A DNA stretch of 10,621 nucleotides. Origin: Actinomycetota bacterium (lineage in GTDB: Bacteria; Actinomycetota; Thermoleophilia; Gaiellales; Gaiellaceae). Both the position numbers and the translations under genes were made by a program. Of the stretch, positions 1 through 7,024 are shown in pieces; position 1 is the stretch's first letter; each line of letters opens with the position of its first letter. Location of the stretch: assembly GCA_013697465.1 (NCBI GenBank), contig JACCWU010000278.1, forward strand, positions 1-10,621, written 5' to 3'. The notes beneath the pieces are model-generated. The model was not told the origin of the DNA and did no database searches. It saw only the letters and a program-made list of their open reading frames with translations.

Positions 1-26
1 GCGCGAGCTCGCTGGCGAAGGGCGCC

Positions 27-1364
27 CTAGCCAAGCTGCCCGAGCCGACGATAGGTCTCGCAGACCGCCTCGACCCCTCGGGCCAGGTACTCGGCGGGGA
101 ACTTCTCGTTCGGCGAGTGCGCGCCCGAGTCGTTCGTCGCGATGCCCGTCGAGATGGTCGGGATGCCACGCGCGGCGAGGCTCGCGACGACCGGCACGGA
201 TCCACCGACGCGGACGAGAAGCGAAGGCCTGCCGAAGACCTGCTCGAACGCCCCGCGCGCGAGCCCGAGGGCCGGAGCGTCGGGCGAGACGAGTCCCGGC
301 TCGGCCGCCGACTGGAGCTTCACGTCGACATCGGAGCCCTCCGGCGCAGCATCCCGCACCAGCCGCTCGAAGGCAGCGCTCACGTCGGCGACGTTCTGGC
401 CCGGCGCGATCCTGATCGACACGTTGGCCCTCGCCTCGACCGGCAGAACCGTCTTCACGAGGTCCGGCGAGCCGCCGGCGATCCCATGGACGTCCACGGA
501 CGGCTCGGCCCAGGTGCGCACGTAGTAGTCGTCGAACGCGCCGGCGTCGGAGGGTCGCGCGCCGACCCCCGCCAGGAGGCTGGCTCCTTCGGCGAGCGCA
601 CTCCAACCCTCGATCTCCTCCGGGGTTGGGGGAGTGATCCCGACCCGCAGCGGCTCGGGGACGCGCCCGTTCTCGGCGACGACGGCGGAGAGCGCCTGCA
701 TGAGGGCATGCAACGCATTCAAGGCCACGCCACCGAAGAGTCCCGAGTGCAGATCGCGGTCGCCTGTACGAACGGTGAGGTGGAAGTAGCAGAGCCCGCG
801 CAGCGCGGTGTTGAACGTCGGAACCCCCGGCTCCTCCGTGCTGCCGTCGAACACGATCGCCGCGTCCGCCCGGCCCTCGTCCGCCGCGACCCACTCGACG
901 ATCGACTGCCCGCCGACCTCCTCCTCCGAGTCGAGCGCGAAGCGCACGTTCACGGGGAGTTCGCCCACCGCAGCGAGCTCGCGCGCGGCTTCGACGAGCA
1001 TGAGCAGCTGAGCCTTGTCGTCCGCGACCCCTCGCGCGTAGAGCCAGCCGTCGCGCTCCGTCAGCTCGAACGGCGGCGACTCCCAGAGCTCGAGTGGGTC
1101 CGGGGGCTGCACGTCGAAGTGCGCGTAGGTGAGGACGGTCGGCGCCGAGTCGGCGTCCTTCGATGCGCGCACCTCGCCGATGACGAGCGGCCGGCCGCCG
1201 TTCCAAGGCACCACATCCGCCTCGCCGCCAGCGGCTCTGATGCGCTCCGCGACCCAGGCCGCGGCCGCTTCGACGTCCGCGGCGTGGGCCGGGTCGGCGC
1301 TCACTGACGGGATGGCGATCAGCTCGGCGAGCTGGTCGCGAAGATCCTCATACGTCGCGCTCAC
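27..1364 (-). CDS. M20-family metallopeptidase (dipeptidase, CNDP2/ArgE-DapE type)
   Basis: This 445-residue protein is a probable cytosolic two-metal peptidase that cleaves dipeptides or related amide bonds. The M20 metal and catalytic positions are all visible: H82 and D84 in AHFDVQP, bridging D115 in GVADDK, the acidic cluster E147-E149 in DSEEE (catalytic base plus ligand), D173 in VFDGS, and the last ligand H416 in GAHSPNE. H206 in DLHSG sits in the inserted dimerisation domain, as in carnosinase-like members. Length fits the family. The frame stays open far upstream, but similarity begins at a GTG at 1362-1364 (VSATYEDLRDQL), where the preceding residues become arginine-rich antisense-like sequence; no strong Shine-Dalgarno is visible. 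It lies 62 bases downstream of the sigma factor gene on the same strand and could be co-transcribed. There is no signal peptide. The family call is secure; the substrate is unknown, because M20 members range over dipeptides, acyl-amino acids and carbamoyl compounds. Confidence 0.93.
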   Translation of the reverse strand: MSATYEDLRDQLAELIAIPSVSADPAHAADVEAAAAWVAERIRAAGGEADVVPWNGGRPLVIGEVRASKDADSAPTVLTYAHFDVQPPDPLELWESPPFELTERDGWLYARGVADDKAQLLMLVEAARELAAVGELPVNVRFALDSEEEVGGQSIVEWVAADEGRADAAIVFDGSTEEPGVPTFNTALRGLCYFHLTVRTGDRDLHSGLFGGVALNALHALMQALSAVVAENGRVPEPLRVGITPPTPEEIEGWSALAEGASLLAGVGARPSDAGAFDDYYVRTWAEPSVDVHGIAGGSPDLVKTVLPVEARANVSIRIAPGQNVADVSAAFERLVRDAAPEGSDVDVKLQSAAEPGLVSPDAPALGLARGAFEQVFGRPSLLVRVGGSVPVVASLAARGIPTISTGIATNDSGAHSPNEKFPAEYLARGVEAVCETYRRLGQLG

Positions 1365-1426
1365 GGGCGGGCAGTCTAGATGCTCGCACTCGTCGAGCCC
1401 CGCCGAGACCGAACAGCCCCGGGACC

Positions 1427-2509
<1,083 letters not shown>

Positions 2510-2512
2510 CCG

Positions 2513-2520
2513 CCCCCCTT
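2513..2520 (-). promoter_or_regulatory. Shine-Dalgarno tract deciding the TTG start of the sigma factor
   Basis: On the minus strand the sequence reads AAGGGGGG, three bases before the TTG codon at 2509. It is the only strong purine tract near the 5' end of the sigma reading frame, and no ATG lies close by. It therefore supports translation starting at TTG and a protein beginning MATAEPES. Confidence 0.6.
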
Positions 2521-2537
2521 GGTCGCTCGGCCGTCAC

Positions 2538-2566
2538 ACCGTAGTCACGCGAGCGGCCCGCGTCAA
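2538..2566 (-). promoter_or_regulatory. Sigma-70-type promoter of the sigma factor gene
   Basis: Read on the minus strand, a -35 box TTGACG (plus-strand 2561-2566) is followed by exactly 17 bases and a -10 box TACGGT (plus-strand 2538-2543). Both hexamers are close to consensus for housekeeping sigma, and the -10 has the TAxxxT form common in actinobacteria. Transcription would start near 2530, giving a leader of about 20 bases before the TTG start at 2509. The site lies entirely in the gap after the TPR-like gene, so the sigma gene can be transcribed independently. It may read its own promoter (inference). Confidence 0.7.
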
Positions 2567-2589
2567 AGCACGCATCCTCGTCGTCCTCG

Positions 2590-3570
2590 TCAACCCCCCG
2601 AGGGCTGCGCGTTGCGGACGGTCTTCAGATACCGGGCCGCCTCACGGGCGAGTGGCGAGCGCGGTCGAATTCCCGAGGCAAGCCGGAACTGCCGCTCGGC
2701 CGCGTCGATCCGCCCGGTCCACAGCAGGAGCACGCCGAGGTGGAAGCGGACGGTGGGCTCGCCCGGAAATCTCCGGGTGAGCGGGCCGAGCCGCCCGAAC
2801 GCGATCTCCGGTTGCCGCTTGTCGAAACGCCCTACGGCCGCAGCGACCCTCGCCTCCACATTCTGTGGGCGAAGACGAGCTGCCTTCTCGAAGACAGCCG
2901 CCGCGGAAGCCGGCATTCCGACTCGCTGCAGTCCTATGCCGTACAGGAGGAGCTCGCGCACTCCGCCGCGATCGGCGCGGCGCCGGAGTGCGGCAAGCTG
3001 ATCCCGCGCGGGCAGCTCCGTGACCTCGACGGGAGCGGAGAACGACGGGACGAACGCCGGCAACCCACGCGGGAGCTTGGGGAAGAGGAGATTGCCGGCG
3101 AGGACGGCGTACGGAGTGTCGGGCTCCTCCTCGAGCAGAGATCTCCACGCGACGAGCGGATTGCCCTGGCGTTCCCAGAGCCGCGCCAGCCCGAGGTGAA
3201 GCTGCACGACGCCGGTCGTCGGGTAGAGCTTGCCGAGCTGCTCGAGGCGGTCGAGAGTCGCGTCCGGCCAGGACGCAAAGGCGACGCCGACCTTGGCCTC
3301 GAGCGAGTCGTGACGCGCAAAGAGAGCTCCCGCCGCATGGGTCTTCCCGCGCTCGTAGAGACTGCGGGCTCGGGCAAGATCGCGGGCCTCCAGGTCGTCG
3401 CGGAAGCCGAGCGCAAACGCGAGCGGTGGTCTTCCCGGGCGCGGCTCGACCTCGGCCTCGGGCATCGGCCCCGCGCCGTCTCGTGAGGAGACGACTGCGG
3501 CGCCGACGATCCCGACGGCAACGAGTGCGGCGAAGGCGACGAGCGCGACGACACGACTGCGGGCGCTCAC
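2590..3570 (-). CDS. Membrane-anchored TPR-like repeat protein, function unknown
   Basis: This is a 326-residue protein with no catalytic motif that I recognise. An arginine-bearing N-terminus (VSARSR) is followed by one hydrophobic segment at about 7-27, which fits an uncleaved membrane anchor or signal-anchor. A proline- and acid-rich linker runs to about residue 50. The rest is alpha-helical with tetratricopeptide-like periodicity. The clearest repeats are at about 205-238 (LLLYGIGLQRVGMPASAAAV), 239-272 and 273-306 (VRFHLGVLLLWTGRIDAAE). Most of the protein would face outside the membrane and act as a scaffold (inference). The frame is open upstream to about 3810, but that extension runs antisense to the MoeZ gene; the GTG at 3568-3570 just before the hydrophobic segment is the sensible start. 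It lies 80 bases upstream of the sigma factor gene on the same strand and is divergent from the cysteine cluster. Neither neighbour indicates its role. Confidence 0.8.
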   Translation of the reverse strand: MSARSRVVALVAFAALVAVGIVGAAVVSSRDGAGPMPEAEVEPRPGRPPLAFALGFRDDLEARDLARARSLYERGKTHAAGALFARHDSLEAKVGVAFASWPDATLDRLEQLGKLYPTTGVVQLHLGLARLWERQGNPLVAWRSLLEEEPDTPYAVLAGNLLFPKLPRGLPAFVPSFSAPVEVTELPARDQLAALRRRADRGGVRELLLYGIGLQRVGMPASAAAVFEKAARLRPQNVEARVAAAVGRFDKRQPEIAFGRLGPLTRRFPGEPTVRFHLGVLLLWTGRIDAAERQFRLASGIRPRSPLAREAARYLKTVRNAQPSGG

Positions 3571-3648
3571 GCCGCCGACGATAGCCGCGACAACACACCA
3601 TCTGGGGTAGCTGGCACCGGGCGTCGCGGTCCAGCGAGACGTCGTCGC

Positions 3649-3662
3649 TATAGTTCGGAAAG
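3649..3662 (+). promoter_or_regulatory. Possible -10 box and ribosome-binding site of the cysteine cluster
   Basis: TATAGT at 3649-3654 is an unusually AT-rich hexamer in this GC-rich gap and matches a -10 box. GGAAAG at 3657-3662 sits two bases before the ATG at 3665 and may serve as the ribosome-binding site. No convincing -35 box is seen 16-19 bases upstream of TATAGT. Transcription from this -10 would start at about 3660-3662, leaving almost no leader and removing part of the putative ribosome-binding site. The two readings therefore partly conflict. The remainder of the divergent gap 3571-3664 shows no riboswitch-like or operator-like structure. Confidence 0.35.
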
Positions 3663-3664
3663 TA

Positions 3665-4840
3665 ATGGCCGGGTACCGAGAGCTGCTCGCGCGGGTCAAG
3701 GAGGAGATCGACGAGATCTCGACCGTCCGGGCGAACGAGCTCCTCGACACTCCCGATGCCCCGCTTTTCGTCGACGTGCGCGAGCCCGACGAATGGGAGG
3801 AAGGCCACATCCCCGGAGCTCTCTACACCGGGCGCGGCCGCCTCGAGCAGCGGATCGAGGGCCTCGTGCCGGACAAGAGCCGTCCTCTCGTCGTCTACTG
3901 CTCCGCCGGCTCGCGATCGGCATTCGCCGCCAAGGCCCTCGCCGAGTTGGGCTACGAGGATGTCGTCAACCTCGCCGGGGGCTTCTCCGACTGGAAGCGC
4001 AACGGCTTCGACGTGACGATCCCGCGTGTCCTCACTCCCGAGCAACGCTCGCGCTACAGCCGCCACCTGCTCATCCCCGAAGTCGGCGAGGACGGCCAGC
4101 AGCGGCTGCTCGATGCACGCATTCTCCTCGTCGGTGCGGGCGGCCTCGGCTCGCCGGCGTCGCTGTACCTCGCGGCCGCCGGGGTCGGAACGCTCGGCAT
4201 CATCGACGCCGACGTCGTCGACGAGTCGAACCTCCAGCGTCAGATCGTCCACTCGACCGACCGGCTCGGAGAGCCGAAGGTGCTCTCCGCGAAGCGCACG
4301 CTCGAGGCGCTGAACCCCGATGTTCGCGTCATCCCGTTCCAGGAGCGGCTCACCTCCGAGAACGTCGAGCGAATTCTCGCCGACGGCTGGGATGTGATCA
4401 TCGACGGCGCGGACAACTTCCCGACGCGCTACCTGGTGAACGACGCCTCCGTCTGGCACGGGATCCCTGTCGTGCACGGCTCGATCTTTCGCTTCGAGGG
4501 CCAGGTCACGGTCTTCGCGCCCGGGGAAGGCCCGTGCTACCGGTGCCTCTTCCCCCAGCCGCCGCCGGCCGAGCTCGCACCGAGCTGCGCGGAAGGCGGC
4601 GTGCTCGGCGTGCTTCCCGGAATCATCGGATCGATTCAGGCGAACGAGGCGCTGAAGCTCGTGCTCGGGCGAGGCGACTCGCTCGCAGGGCGGCTCCTTC
4701 TCTTCGACGCACTCGGGACGACCCTCGACGAGGTCAACGTGCGGCGGGATCCCTACTGCCCGGTCTGCGGCGACAACCCCGAGATCACGGAGTACATCGA
4801 CTACGTCGAGTTCTGCAACACACCCGTGGGGCTCGACTGA
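3665..4840 (+). CDS. moeZ: Rhodanese-ThiF adenylyltransferase/sulfurtransferase (MoeZ/MoeB role)
   Basis: This 391-residue two-domain protein activates the C-terminus of a ubiquitin-like sulfur carrier with ATP and supplies sulfur to form a thiocarboxylate. Residues about 15-118 form a rhodanese domain (LFVDVREPDEWEEGHIPGA) with the active-site loop CSAGSRS and persulfide Cys79. Residues about 123-391 form the ThiF/MoeB E1-like domain: entry motif RYSRHLLIPEVG (130-141), nucleotide loop GAGGLG (157-162), DADVVDESNLQRQ (181-193), catalytic-site DGADN (247-251), the conserved loop cysteine Cys308 in PSCAEGG, and zinc-type pairs Cys291/Cys294 and Cys365/Cys368. In Mycobacterium MoeZ the rhodanese domain is C-terminal, so the order here is reversed. 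The start is the ATG at 3665, with GGAAAG upstream. Its stop overlaps the cysO start by one base (TGATG), so translation of the two is probably coupled. It could also serve molybdopterin or thiamine carriers, but its position makes CysO the primary partner. Confidence 0.93.
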   Translation: MAGYRELLARVKEEIDEISTVRANELLDTPDAPLFVDVREPDEWEEGHIPGALYTGRGRLEQRIEGLVPDKSRPLVVYCSAGSRSAFAAKALAELGYEDVVNLAGGFSDWKRNGFDVTIPRVLTPEQRSRYSRHLLIPEVGEDGQQRLLDARILLVGAGGLGSPASLYLAAAGVGTLGIIDADVVDESNLQRQIVHSTDRLGEPKVLSAKRTLEALNPDVRVIPFQERLTSENVERILADGWDVIIDGADNFPTRYLVNDASVWHGIPVVHGSIFRFEGQVTVFAPGEGPCYRCLFPQPPPAELAPSCAEGGVLGVLPGIIGSIQANEALKLVLGRGDSLAGRLLLFDALGTTLDEVNVRRDPYCPVCGDNPEITEYIDYVEFCNTPVGLD

Positions 4841-5112
4841 TGGCAGCCGTTCGCATTCCCCCGACGCTCCGGGCCGAGGTCGGCGGGCGTCGCGAGCTCG
4901 AAGTCGGGGGAGACACCGTCGGCGCAGTGATCGAGGACCTCGTCGATCGGTATCCCGCGCTCGCGGACCAGCTCTACGCCGGCGGCGAGCTCGCGTCGTT
5001 CGTGAACGTGTACCTGGGCGGCGAGGACATCCGCACGCTCGACGGTCTCGAGACCCCGGTCTACGAGAGTGAGACCGTCATCCTCCTGCCGGCGATGGCC
5101 GGCGGTGCCTAG
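4840..5112 (+). CDS. cysO: Ubiquitin-like sulfur carrier protein CysO (ThiS/MoaD family), with C-terminal Gly-Gly-Ala
   Basis: This 90-residue beta-grasp protein carries sulfur as a C-terminal thiocarboxylate for cysteine synthesis. Features matching CysO include the opening strand VRIPPTLR, the GDTVGAVIEDL helix segment, FVNVYLGGEDIR (54-65) and the tail ETVILLPAMAGG. Length matches mycobacterial CysO and ThiS/MoaD relatives. The reading frame ends GGC GGT GCC TAG, so the primary product finishes Gly88-Gly89-Ala90 instead of at the diglycine needed for adenylation. The terminal Ala must presumably be removed first, and the Mec-type JAMM protease two genes downstream is the obvious candidate (inference). 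The ATG overlaps the moeZ stop by one base, and the cysM start lies inside this gene's last codons. A plain MoaD is less likely given the CysM and Mec neighbours. Confidence 0.93.
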   Translation: MAAVRIPPTLRAEVGGRRELEVGGDTVGAVIEDLVDRYPALADQLYAGGELASFVNVYLGGEDIRTLDGLETPVYESETVILLPAMAGGA

Positions 5113-6043
5113 AGCTGTCGCGCCTTCCGTCCTCGACCTGATCGGCTCCACGCCGCTCGTCGAGCTCGAGCGGCTTTCGCCGAAGCCGTCCGTCCGCCTC
5201 TTCGCGAAGCTCGAGGGCCAGAACCCGACCGGCTCGATCAAGGACCGTGTGGCGAAGGCGATGATCGACGCGGCGGAGGCGACCGGTGAGCTCGAGCCGG
5301 GCCGTCGCCTGCTCGAGCCGACAAGCGGCAACACCGGGATCTCCCTCGCGCTCGTCGCCAGGCTCCGCGGCTACCCGCTGACCTGCGTCATGCCGGCCAA
5401 CGTGACCGAGGAGCGGCGGCGCCTCCTTCGTCTCTACGGGGCAGACATCGTCGACTCGCCGCCCGAGGAAGGCTCGAACGGCGCGGTTCGGCTCGCCCTC
5501 GAGCTCGCCGAGCGCGACCCGCGTCTCTACATGCCGTTCCAGTACGCGAACGCCGCGAACCCGCGAGCACATTACGAGGGCACGGGCGCCGAGATCGCGT
5601 CCGTGCTCGACCGCCTCGACGTGTTCGTCGCGGGGCTCGGGACGGGTGGAACGCTGATGGGGGCCGGCGAGCGGCTCCGTGAGACCTTCCCGGAGATCGC
5701 GATCGCCGCAGCCGAGCCCCTGCCGGGCGACGAGGTCATGGGCCTGCGGTCGCTGACCGACGGCTACGTGCCTCCGATCCTCGACGTGTCCAAGCTCGAC
5801 CGGAAGCTCCTCGTCTCGAACGAGGAGGCAATCGCGGGGCTCCGGCTCCTGCTGGAAAGAGAGGGCATCTTTGGCGGCGTCTCGTCCGGCGCCGTGATTC
5901 ACGTGGCCTTGCGCCTCGCCGACGAGCTCGACGAGGGCGTTATCGCGTGCGCGCTGGCGGACGGCGGCTGGAAATACCTGTCCGCGGACTTCTGGGAGGC
6001 GGACGACGTCGAGTCGTCCATGGAGCGGTCCGTCTGGTGGTAG
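5105..6043 (+). CDS. cysM: CysO-dependent cysteine synthase CysM (PLP enzyme)
   Basis: This 312-residue fold-type II PLP enzyme most likely condenses O-phosphoserine with CysO thiocarboxylate to give CysO-Cys. The PLP lysine is K46 in GSIKDR, the substrate/cofactor loop is EPTSGNTG (71-78), and the phosphate-binding loop is GLGTGGT (177-183). Features resembling mycobacterial CysM rather than sulfide-using CysK are AAEP...GLRSL, with R215 at the position of the O-phosphoserine-selecting arginine, GWKYLS near the C-terminus, and an extended tail ending in Val-Trp-Trp, comparable to the mobile C-terminal tail ending Leu-Trp-Ala that closes the mycobacterial active site. The frame is open a little further 5', but homology begins near residue 8, and the GTG at 5105-5107 gives the natural N-terminus. 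It overlaps the cysO stop by eight bases and the mec start by seven, implying coupled translation. O-acetylserine cannot be excluded as a substrate from sequence alone. Confidence 0.93.
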   Translation: MPRAVAPSVLDLIGSTPLVELERLSPKPSVRLFAKLEGQNPTGSIKDRVAKAMIDAAEATGELEPGRRLLEPTSGNTGISLALVARLRGYPLTCVMPANVTEERRRLLRLYGADIVDSPPEEGSNGAVRLALELAERDPRLYMPFQYANAANPRAHYEGTGAEIASVLDRLDVFVAGLGTGGTLMGAGERLRETFPEIAIAAAEPLPGDEVMGLRSLTDGYVPPILDVSKLDRKLLVSNEEAIAGLRLLLEREGIFGGVSSGAVIHVALRLADELDEGVIACALADGGWKYLSADFWEADDVESSMERSVWW

Positions 6044-6408
6044 TTCCGGGCGCGGTTCGGGAGGCACTCGAGGAGCACGCGCACGCCGAAGCGCCCAACG
6101 AAGCGTGCGGGCTCATCGTCCTGCGCGCGGGAGTCGCGGAACGCTACGTCCCGGGACGGAACGCCGCCGCTTCTCCCTACCGCTTCGAGCTGGAGGTCGA
6201 CCCGGAGACCTGGTTTCTCGAGGACGAGGGCTACGAGCTCGCGGTTTTCCACTCGCACCTGTCCGCTCCGCCGCGCCCGTCCCGGACCGATGTCGAGAAC
6301 ATCGGCCTCTGGGACGGCCGGCCATACTTGATCCTCACGGTCCGCACGCGCGAGCTCGCGGCCTGGCGCATCGAGGACGGTGCGATCGAGGGCCTCCCGC
6401 TCGCCTAG
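6037..6408 (+). CDS. mec: JAMM/MPN+ zinc metalloprotease Mec (CysO-cysteine peptidase)
   Basis: This 123-residue protein is a minimal JAMM domain. In the mycobacterial pathway Mec hydrolyses CysO-Cys to release cysteine and regenerate CysO. The full JAMM signature is present: general base E22 in NEACG, zinc ligands H72 and H74 in HSH, S82, and D85 in RPSRTD, with the standard seven-residue spacing between HSH and the serine. The residue after HSH is Leu rather than the common Pro. The frame continues upstream inside cysM, but no ATG occurs. The GTG at 6037-6039 lies directly before the first conserved strand, with GGAG at 6022-6025 as a possible ribosome-binding site, and overlaps the cysM stop by seven bases. 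Because the carrier here ends in Gly-Gly-Ala, this enzyme may also remove the terminal alanine (inference). It is the last gene of the plus-strand unit. Confidence 0.92.
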   Translation: MVVPGAVREALEEHAHAEAPNEACGLIVLRAGVAERYVPGRNAAASPYRFELEVDPETWFLEDEGYELAVFHSHLSAPPRPSRTDVENIGLWDGRPYLILTVRTRELAAWRIEDGAIEGLPLA

Positions 6409-6421
6409 AAGTCACGTCGAG

Positions 6422-6434
6422 CTCGGCAGCCGAG
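6422..6434. terminator. Small hairpin between convergent genes, possible weak terminator
   Basis: CTCGG at 6422-6426 and CCGAG at 6430-6434 form a five-base-pair stem with a three-base loop. It sits centrally in the 34-base gap between the mec stop (6408) and the end of the nucleotidyltransferase gene (6443). There is no T-run on either side, so it does not meet the usual intrinsic terminator standard. It is noted because it is the only inverted repeat in the gap and could act in both directions. Confidence 0.25.
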
Positions 6435-6442
6435 GCAGACCG

Positions 6443-7024
6443 CTACGCCGTCCGAGGACGGTACGACTCCGGGGGCAGCGAGTACTCCTTGGGGACGGGG
6501 ATTCCGAACCGTCGGCTGAGCGCCATGACGTCGTCGTAGGAGGCCTGGTGCGGCTCGTAGCCCGTGTGACAGAGCATCTGGACCTCGGGAGTGAGACAGC
6601 GAACCCGGCGGCCCGCGAGGTATCCGAGACCGGCGAACCCGGCGGCGGGATAGACCCAGTCCTCGCCGCTCTCCATCCGATAGATGCCGTCCCCCGATTC
6701 GTTGAACACCACCGGATGGACGTCGACCTGGCGGCCTTCGTCGTCGGTCAACTCGAAGCTCATCGGTGCTGCACCGCGAACACGACGGTAACCCCGTCGT
6801 GCCAGCAGCGCCTCCAGCGCCCCCACTGCGCCGAGCTCTACGACGAGATCGAGGTCGTCGTGCGGACGCGACTGTGTCTCGAGCACTGCGTCGACGCCCC
6901 ACCCTCCGTCGAGCCACACGTCGATGCCGACCGCTTCGAGGATGTCGAGAAGGTGAACCACCTCCTCGGCGCTCATCTCCAGGCGCGGCACGCGGCCGGG
7001 CCTGAAGATCTGCGGAGAGGTCAC
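6443..7024 (-). CDS. Aminoglycoside/lincosamide nucleotidyltransferase-like protein
   Basis: This 193-residue protein has the nucleotidyltransferase fold of the ANT(2'')/LinA-like resistance enzymes, which transfer AMP from ATP to a hydroxyl of an antibiotic. The core motif WLDGGWGVDAVL (37-48) is followed by RPHDDLDLVV (53-62), which supplies the metal-binding acidic residues. A third acidic strand is likely RQVDVHPVV. The C-terminal PEVQMLCHTGYEP segment matches the part of this family before the final helix. The stop of the upstream dehydrogenase overlaps the GTG start by four bases (GTGA), supporting 7024 as the start. An internal ATG at 6974-6976 (MSAEEVVHLL) would give a 177-residue form that still keeps every motif. 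As the last gene of a sugar-import operon it may act on a sugar-like metabolite rather than a drug. Antibiotic resistance is not established by sequence. Confidence 0.85.
   Translation of the reverse strand: MTSPQIFRPGRVPRLEMSAEEVVHLLDILEAVGIDVWLDGGWGVDAVLETQSRPHDDLDLVVELGAVGALEALLARRGYRRVRGAAPMSFELTDDEGRQVDVHPVVFNESGDGIYRMESGEDWVYPAAGFAGLGYLAGRRVRCLTPEVQMLCHTGYEPHQASYDDVMALSRRFGIPVPKEYSLPPESYRPRTA

Noticed and set aside
1..26. Left-edge bases after the M20 stop
   Set aside because: Too short to assign. No start codon, ribosome-binding site or terminator stem is evident.
117..1307. Long plus-strand open frame opposite the M20 peptidase
   Set aside because: The translation is arginine-rich with no recognisable motif and mirrors the codon structure of the peptidase, whose catalytic residues are all intact on the minus strand. 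It is a GC-driven shadow.
1365..1426. Possible promoter (minus-strand TAGACT at 1373-1378) or hairpin (1382-1398) before the M20 gene
   Set aside because: No -35 box is present at usable spacing, and the hairpin stem is only five base pairs with no T-run. The evidence is too weak to annotate.
2642..4477. 611-residue minus-strand open frame across the TPR-like gene and moeZ
   Set aside because: It is partly antisense to moeZ and partly out of frame within the TPR-like gene, with no conserved domain.
3793..5112. Long plus-strand frame through moeZ that ends in the cysO sequence, resembling a fusion
   Set aside because: Only the last 90 codons are cysO. The upstream part is an out-of-frame arginine-rich reading of moeZ. 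The cysO ATG at 4840 couples directly to the moeZ stop, so no fusion is needed.
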